In this document: positions 6,578-12,555 of the stretch, one piece after another | Numbering within the stretch: position 1 is the stretch's first letter | Layout of the letters: every line of letters begins with the position of its first letter | Assembly: GCA_030017355.1 (NCBI GenBank) | Contig: JASEIR010000054.1 | Coordinates: 1-12,555 of the forward strand | Direction of reading: 5' to 3' | Length of the DNA stretch: 12,555 nt | Source of the DNA: Actinomycetota bacterium | Lineage (GTDB): Bacteria > Actinomycetota > Aquicultoria > Aquicultorales > Aquicultoraceae | Made by a program: the position numbers and the translations under genes | The notes under the pieces: model-generated | Database searches by the model: none | Told to the model about the DNA's origin: nothing | The model's input: the letters and a program-made list of their open reading frames with translations, nothing else

Positions 6578-6615
6578 CTAAAAGAGGACTATATCGCTAA
6601 AAGAGAACTACGTCG
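6578..6615 (-). repeat. 19-bp tandem duplication spanning the stop codon of the chemoreceptor-like gene
   Basis: The 19 bases at 6597-6615 include the last codons and the TAG of the upstream gene. They are repeated immediately at 6578-6596 with three mismatches. The second copy lies just after the stop and also ends in TAG. It looks like a replication-slippage duplication, now drifting. Confidence 0.7.
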
Positions 6616-8525
6616 CCCTCTTTACTTCCGCCCTCAACATTAAGGTTATAGAGGTCTTCAGCTATCTGCTTGTGCGCTAGGACAGTAAACCTATCAACTA
6701 TATCCCTGAGACTACCGTCGTGGAGCTGCCAATCAACGTTACCTACAGCGGATGCCACCATATCCCTTATATCGCCAACCATTTCAGAAAGGTCTTTAAA
6801 GCCCTCTTTTAGTTCTCTGTTTCGCTCAATAAGGGAATTTATTCTCTCAAGGTCGTCTAAGCCAACCTGAGTTAGCTGAGCCAGCCTGGATACATGCGTG
6901 CACATACTAGCAAACGTTGTTTTAACCTTTTCCTTTGCTCTGTAAAAGTTACTTAACAGCTCGTCTATATTTAAAGCTATCGCATCCAAGTCACGTTCAA
7001 TATCCAGCTTGTATTTACTCATAGAAGCCACCATTTGATTTAAGAAGTGGTAGTCCTCCATGATACCCCTATGCGCTTGGCGCATCTCGTTGCTTATATA
7101 ACCAGCAAGCCCTTCGACTCTTTCTGCCAGCTCACCATCTTTGGAAAGATCTGCGCTCCGAGCAACCTCGATCTTTATCGGGATGTTTATGAAGTGAAAA
7201 TTTGTTAGCTTCCTGAGACGTGTAAACTGCTTTTCCAGTATTTCAAGCATGGTTTCAAGACCAAGGGCTGTAGACCATAATTTATCCCAACTCTGAGCGG
7301 AATTCTGGATCATGACTGCGGTTTGCATCACGATATCCTCAACATCTTTAAACGAGTGGTCTATCTCCTGAAGCAATGAATCGTTTACGGTAGATGAATC
7401 TTTCCCCTCAGAGTATGCAGAAACACTTTGCAAGAGGTCATTTATCTTCCCAAAGCCACCTTTAAGATCGCTGATGGAGTCCTTCAGCCTTTCGTCAATA
7501 TCATCTAGAAGCTGAACGCAAAGCTGGGGTACCTTCTCTTGAAATGAGATAATATCAAAAATCTGATCGGGCTGGATGCTTGTAATTTGCACATCGCCAG
7601 ATATTTCATCAACTCTAGAACTTGCTTTTTCAAGAGAAAGGCGCACATGATCTGTGCACTGCTTTAAAATATCCTGGACCTGCAAGGTGTTCATAATGAT
7701 ATCAATTGGCTGCTTAGACCCCTTTACTACTTCTAAAATTTTTTGCAGCCTATCGACCAGCATAAGAATGGTGTTTTGCAGGACTTTATAGTTTACTGTT
7801 AAGCCTCTACTTATTTTTTCGGCATCTGTCTTGCAAGAATAGGCTTGTTTTTCACTTAGCTCCTGGAATAGATTGTACTTTTCGGTTAGCTGCCTTGAGG
7901 TCTCTACAATCTCGTCAATAAGCGATATCGAGGTATTTGCCATCTTTTTTAGCTCAGCTGTAATCGGATTTAAGGTACGTCCAGATTCACCAGCTTTTAT
8001 CGCAACAATAGCTGCATTAAGTGACAGCATTTCCATCTCAACAGCAAACTCACGAATACCCTCGGTCGAGCTCCTAATGTTGTCGATGCGCTTCATCATC
8101 TCGCTCATTTTGACAAACGCATCGCCCTGCTCGCTTGCCATTTTAATTAAATATTCTGAGGCATGGTTTAGGCGGTCTAAATCGCCTGAGGATTCTTTTC
8201 CACCGTTAGTAATTAGACCGCTTTCTTTGCTAAAGTATTCAAGGAGATTTTCAATTTCGTTCCCAAGACCGCGAAGGTCCTCATGGATAGCTGGGAGATT
8301 TTCGCCGATTTTTAGGAAAACCTCCTCGGTAAGGTTTTGTAGACTATCTAGTTTGGCAACTACTGAGGAAACAATTCTTTTGTAGTTAGCCTGTCTCTCT
8401 TTATATTTACTAATGATAGGGCATAATGCATTTAGCTTATCATTGGCAATCTGTTGATTAAAGCAGCTATTTTGTTCTTCGTTAAAGCAGTTATTTTGTT
8501 CTTCGACTAAACTGCTCTGTATCAT
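6597..8525 (-). CDS. Soluble chemoreceptor-like coiled-coil protein with two degenerate hairpin tips
   Basis: The 642-residue product has no transmembrane segment or HAMP domain and is almost entirely helical. Residues about 158-203 resemble a chemoreceptor hairpin tip (EMEMLSLNAAIVAIKAGESG). The normally invariant EAARAGE has become VAIKAGE, and the FAVVA stretch is lost. A second, weaker tip-like stretch (INIPIKIEVARSA, 446-458) starts the other half. Each half seems to close with a similar segment: LQVQDILKQCTDHV near 281-294, and LHDGSLRDIVDRF near 601-613. This suggests an internal duplication. The tail reads EGDVVLF. The start is ATG at 8525, seven bases after AAAAGG; a TTG at 8531 is the alternative. 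It leads the STAS-cheY-cheA run behind a sigma-28-type promoter. It may be a cytoplasmic receptor or an array modulator; the exact function is unknown. Confidence 0.85.
   Translation of the reverse strand: MIQSSLVEEQNNCFNEEQNSCFNQQIANDKLNALCPIISKYKERQANYKRIVSSVVAKLDSLQNLTEEVFLKIGENLPAIHEDLRGLGNEIENLLEYFSKESGLITNGGKESSGDLDRLNHASEYLIKMASEQGDAFVKMSEMMKRIDNIRSSTEGIREFAVEMEMLSLNAAIVAIKAGESGRTLNPITAELKKMANTSISLIDEIVETSRQLTEKYNLFQELSEKQAYSCKTDAEKISRGLTVNYKVLQNTILMLVDRLQKILEVVKGSKQPIDIIMNTLQVQDILKQCTDHVRLSLEKASSRVDEISGDVQITSIQPDQIFDIISFQEKVPQLCVQLLDDIDERLKDSISDLKGGFGKINDLLQSVSAYSEGKDSSTVNDSLLQEIDHSFKDVEDIVMQTAVMIQNSAQSWDKLWSTALGLETMLEILEKQFTRLRKLTNFHFINIPIKIEVARSADLSKDGELAERVEGLAGYISNEMRQAHRGIMEDYHFLNQMVASMSKYKLDIERDLDAIALNIDELLSNFYRAKEKVKTTFASMCTHVSRLAQLTQVGLDDLERINSLIERNRELKEGFKDLSEMVGDIRDMVASAVGNVDWQLHDGSLRDIVDRFTVLAHKQIAEDLYNLNVEGGSKEGDVVLF
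8458..8505 (-). repeat. 24-bp in-frame tandem duplication (8-residue repeat)
   Basis: Two adjacent 24-base units (8458-8481 and 8482-8505) differ at one base. They encode EEQNNCFN and EEQNSCFN near the N terminus of the chemoreceptor-like protein. The length keeps the reading frame. It looks like a recent slippage duplication in a poorly conserved, Cys-containing N-terminal tail. Confidence 0.8.
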
Positions 8526-8644
8526 ATCCAAGCCTTTTCTGCTTTTTTTAGCGCTTTTTGTGAAAAACCAACGTAAAACTTAGAATGAAAACTACGGCAA
8601 TCTTAGACTAATAGCTTATGAATATTTTCTGTTGCTTGGATATC

Positions 8645-8671
8645 TTATCGACCTCTTTTGATAAAGCTTTA
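8645..8671 (-). promoter_or_regulatory. Sigma-28 (FliA/SigD)-type promoter
   Basis: On the minus strand TAAAGCTT (8664-8671) matches the -35 consensus TAAAGTTT at 7 of 8 bases. An exact 11-base spacer follows, then GTCGATAA (8645-8652), which matches GCCGATAA at 7 of 8. It lies in the gap after the HD-GYP gene and about 120 bases before the start of the chemoreceptor-like gene, leaving a 5' leader of roughly 110 bases. I see no strong terminator in this gap, so readthrough from the HD-GYP gene is also possible. Confidence 0.75.
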
Positions 8672-8713
8672 ACGAGTAACGAGGCTCTAAAAGATGGGGG
8701 ATCTTTGATGTTG

Positions 8714-10000
8714 TTATTGGTTTACAACTGAAAGCAGAGCAGAGGAGTCAAGCCTGAAGCCCTTTTCATAAAAGAGCTTAAGGCAAGCATCGGAAACCTT
8801 AGGGTCATAAAGAATGCCTTTATTATTTTGTATCTCTCTTAATGCCCTTTTTAAACCAACGGCAGGCCTGTAGGGTCTATGGGAGGCCATGGCTTCAACA
8901 ACGTCAGCCACAGCTATGATTCTTGCTTCAAGAAGAATGCTTTCGCCAGCTAAGCCTTGAGGATAGCCAGAGCCATCCATCCTTTCATGATGCTGCAAGA
9001 CAATCTCTGCAATTGGCCATGGAAAATCAATATTTCTTAATATCTCGTATCCTTCCTGGGAATGCATTTTAATTATTCCAAATTCCATTTCAGATAGCCG
9101 GCTCTGTTTGCTAAGAATTTCTACTGGAACAGAAACCTTGCCGACATCGTGAAGAATAGCTGCCATGTAGACCCCTTCAGCTTGGTCTTTCTTAAGACCC
9201 ATCTCAAGCGCTATGGCATATGCAAGCTTTGCTACGCGTGCTTGATGGCCTGCTGTGTAGGCATCCCTTTTCTCAACTATTGTTGCGATTGCAAGCACAG
9301 TGCCTTGTAATGTTGCTTGTAATCTTTTAACACTATCTTTAAGCTCTTTCTCTATTTTTTTGCGCTCAGCTATCTCAGCAGTCAGTGCAGATGTTCTTTC
9401 CTTTACCTTTTCTTCAAGACGGCTGTTGAGTTCCCTTAGCTCATCTCTTGCCCTGACCATCTCACGATTTTTACGGGCTGCAATATCATAAGCAGTTATA
9501 AGGCTATCGATAATTTGTTTGCGACCAACAGTAATGAAGTATTTCTGACCATTATGGCAATAAGAGATACCTTGCTGATTCTCTAAAGCGCCGCAATGGC
9601 TTCGATCTTCAAGAATACCGCGGATTCTTGAAAGCAGTATATCCTCTGCAAAAGGCTTAGTAATGAAATTACAGGCCCCGCACTGCAATCCTTGGAGGAT
9701 GTCTTTAGGATCTGATAATTGGGTTAAAAGAATGATTGGGATATTCCTTAAGCCCTCGGCTTTGCGGACTTGCCGGCATAGTTCAAAACCGTCCATTCCC
9801 GGCATCATTACATCGCTGATTATTATGTCTGGTTTTTGCTTGCTAAGTAGAGACAGAGCCTGGGAGCCTTCATGGGCAACAAGAACTGAGTAGCCATTGC
9901 TTTCTAAAACAGACCTCAACACCTCGGCTTGCGTGAGGCTATCCTCAACAATCAAGACCTTGGCATTTTCTGTTTTACTGGAATCTTTTGGATTATTCAT
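8714..10000 (-). CDS. Response regulator with HD-GYP c-di-GMP phosphodiesterase domain
   Basis: The 428-residue cytoplasmic product starts with a receiver (about 13-130): acidic pocket E19/D20, phosphoacceptor D63 in ISDVMMPGMDG, T93 and K115 in TKPF. A small linker (about 140-175) and a coiled coil (about 175-230, with LEEKVKERTSALTAEI) join it to an HD-GYP domain (about 235-415). That domain has GH at 251-252, the HD pair H284/D285 in ILHDVGK, H313, HHERMDGSGYP (337-347) and D366. HD-GYP enzymes hydrolyse c-di-GMP, so phosphorylation should tune local c-di-GMP, which generally opposes motility. All expected metal-ligand motifs are present. ATG at 10000 has only a weak GAAAG upstream. A near-perfect sigma-28 site 42 bases upstream places it in the motility regulon. 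Its sensor kinase is not in the window; CheA is a candidate. Confidence 0.95.
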   Translation of the reverse strand: MNNPKDSSKTENAKVLIVEDSLTQAEVLRSVLESNGYSVLVAHEGSQALSLLSKQKPDIIISDVMMPGMDGFELCRQVRKAEGLRNIPIILLTQLSDPKDILQGLQCGACNFITKPFAEDILLSRIRGILEDRSHCGALENQQGISYCHNGQKYFITVGRKQIIDSLITAYDIAARKNREMVRARDELRELNSRLEEKVKERTSALTAEIAERKKIEKELKDSVKRLQATLQGTVLAIATIVEKRDAYTAGHQARVAKLAYAIALEMGLKKDQAEGVYMAAILHDVGKVSVPVEILSKQSRLSEMEFGIIKMHSQEGYEILRNIDFPWPIAEIVLQHHERMDGSGYPQGLAGESILLEARIIAVADVVEAMASHRPYRPAVGLKRALREIQNNKGILYDPKVSDACLKLFYEKGFRLDSSALLSVVNQ

Positions 10001-10041
10001 GAAGAACTTTCGTATGAAATTTTTTTCAGACTTAAACTTAA

Positions 10042-10068
10042 TTATCGAACCTCCAGGTTAAAACTTTA
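10042..10068 (-). promoter_or_regulatory. Sigma-28 (FliA/SigD)-type promoter of the HD-GYP gene
   Basis: On the minus strand TAAAGTTT (10061-10068) is the exact -35 consensus. It is followed by an 11-base spacer and TTCGATAA (10042-10049), which matches GCCGATAA at 6 of 8 including all of CGATAA. The predicted start of transcription is about 35 bases before the ATG at 10000. The preceding gene ends in a strong terminator, so this is very likely where the chemotaxis transcription unit begins. Confidence 0.75.
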
Positions 10069-10125
10069 GCAAATTAATTGACCCCATTTCAGAAGGCAGA
10101 AGCTAGCTGCTGGTAGAGATAAAAA

Positions 10126-10156
10126 CCGGGCGGCATCGCATTTTGATGCCGCCCGG
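10126..10156 (-). terminator. Rho-independent terminator of the secreted-protein gene
   Basis: A 12-bp perfect GC-rich stem (10126-10137 with 10145-10156) closes a 7-base loop. On the minus strand it is followed at once by TTTTTATC. It lies 55 bases after the stop at 10211 and separates the secreted-protein gene from the chemotaxis cluster. Confidence 0.93.
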
Positions 10157-10210
10157 CTATCAACTATTAGCCAGTAAAAACTTAACTTAGCAAACCCAGC
10201 TTTAACTTAA

Positions 10211-12511
10211 TTAGTGGATGACAATGCTTCCGCCAACTAAAGCAACGTTTGGTTCAGCACTGAGTGCTTTACCTGGCATATTATCATAGACAATTTTTCT
10301 ATCGCTTTTCTTCCATATTCTGATCCGGATTTTATCTGTGCCGCCGCCCCCTGCTTTTTGTCCATCTATTGCTACGATATAAAATGCATAGCCGCTTTCA
10401 CCGTTTATCTTGCCTTCGCCTTCAAATACAGCCCTTTCGCCTTCTATAACAAGCGATTTGTATTTGGTCGAGTGAAAATTCATATCAGCTGCTCTAAACT
10501 GAATCTCCGCTTCACCTTCGGGAGTTTTTGATTTTGGCAAATACTTTGCAACAAAGCCGAATGATAACTTCCCTTTCAGGCTCTTATCCGGCATATACAT
10601 GCCAGGCAATGAGTTAAACCATCCACCGCCTGTTACAAACCTCTTGCCTTCATCTGATGGAGGCGGAGGAGTGCAGCCAGGAGTAACATACTGAATGCTG
10701 GCCTCACCAACACCACCGTCTTTATCAGCTATTGTAAGTGTTATCGTATAGCTTCCTGGTGATGAATATGTATGGCTTCCAGTAGCTGACCCCGAACCGT
10801 TTGCTTCAGCTATAGTTGCGGTAGAAGTTGTTCCATCTCCCCATTCCCATATGCCAGTATGGGTGTCAAGTATGCCAGGATCTGAAAAATTTGCGCTTAC
10901 ATCAATGGACAGACACGCTGCTGATGTTGTTGTAACTGAGCTGATGGTTGGCGCAACATTGTTGACTATTAGCTCAAACGAGGTATTGCTTGTTCCGCCA
11001 TTTCCATCATCCGCTGTTAAGGTAACTTCTTGACTGCTATCTGGACCATCCACCGCTAAGTAAGACCAATTCCACCTGTTAACTGATTTAGTTACAGAAC
11101 CAATTGACGTGCCAATAGAAACATCATCTCCATCGATATCGGACCACCTACCTGTATTTGTAGCTTCCTGGCCCTCGTTAACAAATACAGTTGGCATAGC
11201 CACATTTATCTCTGGCAGGTCGTTTGCCGGCCTAACATTAATTGCAACCGTTTTAACATCAGAACAATTGCTTGTTTTAAATGTAAAACTATCAGGACCG
11301 TTATAATTAGGATCTGGCGTGTAAATAACTTTGTTATTTGCAACATCACTTAATGACCCGTGGGATGGACTGGTTATGTTGCAGACGGTTGCACTGGATT
11401 CTAATAACGTTATTTCGACTGGTGTATCCTCGTCCGTTTCAACATATATTCCAGGCCTATCGCAAGAAGTAAGTTCTAAGACCGCGCTAGCCTCCGTTTC
11501 CTCTTCTGCGCCAATAGTTAGGATAGTCGCGTCTGAGAAAGTGGTTTTGTTGTCAAAATACTCCTGCTGAAGCGGCGTACCTTCCTTTGGCGTAAACATA
11601 ATTTTGTATAAGCCAGGCACCAGGTATTCAATCCGGTAATTGCCGGAGGCATCGGTGTATGCATAAATCCGGTCTCTGCCTAGATCTCTTACACCGCTCT
11701 CGGTTACCGGATAAATCGTAACCTTAACGTCTTTTATAGGATTGCCGGCAGCACACTGAACATGCCCAAACAAAGTCGCGCCTTCCTCCAAAACCTCATC
11801 AGCTATAAATGTTTCAGCTGGAAGCACTGTTACTATATCTGCAAGATCCCATGATTTTTTGTCGTTGAAGTATTCGATTTGAAGATGGGTTCCATCCGGC
11901 GGAGTATATCTAATTTTGTAAAGGCCAGGCACAATGTAGGTAGCTTTAAAATTGCCATTGCTGTCGGTGTATAGATAAATCCTATCTCTGCTATAATCAG
12001 GCTTCCCGTTTGAATATACAGGATAAAGTGTAACCTTAACCCCAGCCGAAGGGTTTCCTGTAATGCCATTTGTTACATGCCCAGATACAGTTCCTGCCTG
12101 CTCAAGCACTTCATCGATGACTACAGAGCCTCCGGAAGGCACATTTACCATATCCGAGGTTTCAAACGCCTTTTTGTCGTTAAAATATTCAATTTGAAGT
12201 CCGGCGGTTGATGGCGGAGTAAATCTTATCTTATATAGACCAGGAGCTGTATTTGTAGACTCATAATATCCGCTTGAATTTGTATAAACGTAGATCTTTG
12301 CTCTGCAATAGTCATTGCTCCCATCTGCATTTACCGGATAAAGAGTAACTTTAACCTTGGAAACTCCCTCGCCTGTAACCTCACTTGTTACATGCCCAGA
12401 GATGATTCCACTGGTAGTAGTACCAAACGAGATCGTTGGAAGCATGGCTAGCATTAAAGATATGGAAGCAAGCAAAGCTATTGCTTTGCCTAACTTTCCT
12501 AACTCGTTCAA
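10211..12511 (-). CDS. Secreted multidomain protein: three CarboxypepD_reg-like repeats, Ig-like and PKD domains, conserved C-terminal domain
   Basis: The 766-residue product begins with a Sec signal peptide (NELGKLGK, then a hydrophobic stretch to about residue 30). Three tandem repeats of about 105 residues follow (about 37-348). They share SGHVT...VKVTLYPV...DRIYLYTDSNGNY...PGLYKIRFTP...EYFNDK and resemble carboxypeptidase-regulatory/Cna-B-like beta-sandwiches. Next are a cadherin-like domain (about 354-431, DEDTPVEITL...YTPDPNYNG), a second Ig-like domain with DIDGDD, and a PKD domain (about 521-612, WEWGDGTT and SHTYSSPGSYTITLTIAD). A TPPPPS linker leads to a C-terminal domain (623-766, VTGGGWF, NFHST, KIRIRIW, VYDN, GGSIVIH). 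There is no catalytic motif, sortase signal or C-terminal membrane anchor. It is probably a cell-surface or extracellular binding or structural protein. The start is TTG at 12511, eight bases after GGAGGGG; a TTG at 12535 would contain that RBS inside the frame. Confidence 0.9.
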   Translation of the reverse strand: MNELGKLGKAIALLASISLMLAMLPTISFGTTTSGIISGHVTSEVTGEGVSKVKVTLYPVNADGSNDYCRAKIYVYTNSSGYYESTNTAPGLYKIRFTPPSTAGLQIEYFNDKKAFETSDMVNVPSGGSVVIDEVLEQAGTVSGHVTNGITGNPSAGVKVTLYPVYSNGKPDYSRDRIYLYTDSNGNFKATYIVPGLYKIRYTPPDGTHLQIEYFNDKKSWDLADIVTVLPAETFIADEVLEEGATLFGHVQCAAGNPIKDVKVTIYPVTESGVRDLGRDRIYAYTDASGNYRIEYLVPGLYKIMFTPKEGTPLQQEYFDNKTTFSDATILTIGAEEETEASAVLELTSCDRPGIYVETDEDTPVEITLLESSATVCNITSPSHGSLSDVANNKVIYTPDPNYNGPDSFTFKTSNCSDVKTVAINVRPANDLPEINVAMPTVFVNEGQEATNTGRWSDIDGDDVSIGTSIGSVTKSVNRWNWSYLAVDGPDSSQEVTLTADDGNGGTSNTSFELIVNNVAPTISSVTTTSAACLSIDVSANFSDPGILDTHTGIWEWGDGTTSTATIAEANGSGSATGSHTYSSPGSYTITLTIADKDGGVGEASIQYVTPGCTPPPPSDEGKRFVTGGGWFNSLPGMYMPDKSLKGKLSFGFVAKYLPKSKTPEGEAEIQFRAADMNFHSTKYKSLVIEGERAVFEGEGKINGESGYAFYIVAIDGQKAGGGGTDKIRIRIWKKSDRKIVYDNMPGKALSAEPNVALVGGSIVIH
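11468..12403 (-). repeat. Three tandem ~105-residue coding repeats
   Basis: The units lie at about 12089-12403, 11774-12088 and 11468-11773. All three keep the (S)GHV start, VKVT(L/I)YPV, R(D/A)(R/K)IY.YT, PGLYKI and EYF(N/D)(D/N)K blocks in the same order and spacing. They are diverged at the DNA level, which indicates old duplications rather than recent ones. The third ends in a Glu-rich variant (GAEEETEASAVLEL). Confidence 0.8.
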
Positions 12512-12536
12512 ACCTTCAAACCCCTCCTTAAACAAA

Positions 12537-12555
12537 AACCCGGCCTTTAGGGACC
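12537..12555 (-). terminator. Possible 3' half of a terminator or leader hairpin at the window edge
   Basis: Read on the minus strand the window opens GGTCCCTAAAGGCCGGG, then TTTTTG. A GC-rich arm followed by a T-run just before the ribosome binding site looks like the 3' arm of an intrinsic terminator. It could close an upstream gene or serve as an attenuator in the leader of the secreted-protein gene. The matching 5' arm would be outside the window, so this is tentative. Confidence 0.3.

Noticed and set aside
8691..8708. Terminator after the HD-GYP gene (AAAGAT...ATCTTT)
   Set aside because: The stem is only six A/T-rich pairs around five C/G bases with a short T-run, too weak to call.
11833..12069. 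78-codon minus-strand frame inside the secreted protein gene
   Set aside because: It is an alternative frame of repeat 2, with no recognisable motifs and no ribosome binding site.
12537..12555. Tail of a c-di-GMP (GEMM-I) riboswitch upstream of the secreted-protein gene
   Set aside because: GCCGGGTT is reminiscent of the 3' end of that class, but too little is in the window and the T-run fits a terminator arm better. It was kept only as a tentative hairpin.

Overview
The window reads as the chromosome of a motile, flagellated bacterium of moderate GC content. All nine genes lie on the minus strand and use a mix of ATG, GTG and TTG starts. Eight of them form a chemotaxis and c-di-GMP signalling cluster. 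The ninth is a large secreted multidomain protein. The lineage cannot be fixed from sequence alone. The secreted protein, with carboxypeptidase-regulatory-like repeats, a PKD domain and a GGGW...GGSIVIH tail, recalls Actinobacteriota/Chloroflexota-type exported proteins. The chemoreceptor looks strikingly like the short-hairpin receptors of Proteobacteria, so a mixed origin is possible.

Layout in transcription order (right to left). Positions 12537-12555 hold what looks like the 3' half of a terminator from an upstream unit. The secreted protein follows (12511-10211) and is closed by a textbook intrinsic terminator (10126-10156). A strong sigma-28-type promoter (10042-10068) then drives a response regulator/HD-GYP c-di-GMP phosphodiesterase (10000-8714). 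A second sigma-28-type promoter (8645-8671) precedes a soluble, divergent chemoreceptor-like coiled-coil protein (8525-6597), a STAS protein (6539-6234), CheY (6216-5836) and CheA (5763-3652). A weaker third sigma-28-like site (3528-3554) precedes a membrane chemoreceptor (3441-1735), CheW (1721-1233) and CheR (1144-281). A 30-bp perfect palindrome sits between cheW and cheR. Positions 1-280 are non-coding and repeat-rich: two G/C-rich inverted repeats, degenerate 7-bp tandem repeats and a C10 tract.

How the genes work together. The receptor senses through an extracytoplasmic CZB-type zinc site and signals through CheW and CheA to CheY. CheR adapts it, and the receptor ends in a CheR-tethering-type pentapeptide that matches a pentapeptide-dependent-looking CheR. 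No cheB, cheC, cheD or cheZ is present in the window; cheB or cheD may lie to the left. The second theme is c-di-GMP. The phosphodiesterase shares sigma-28-type control with the cluster. CheA carries between its P2-like and P3 domains a tandem motif resembling the MshEN c-di-GMP-binding element. The soluble chemoreceptor-like protein with two degenerate hairpin-tip motifs, and the STAS protein without the usual phosphorylatable serine, are the least understood parts.
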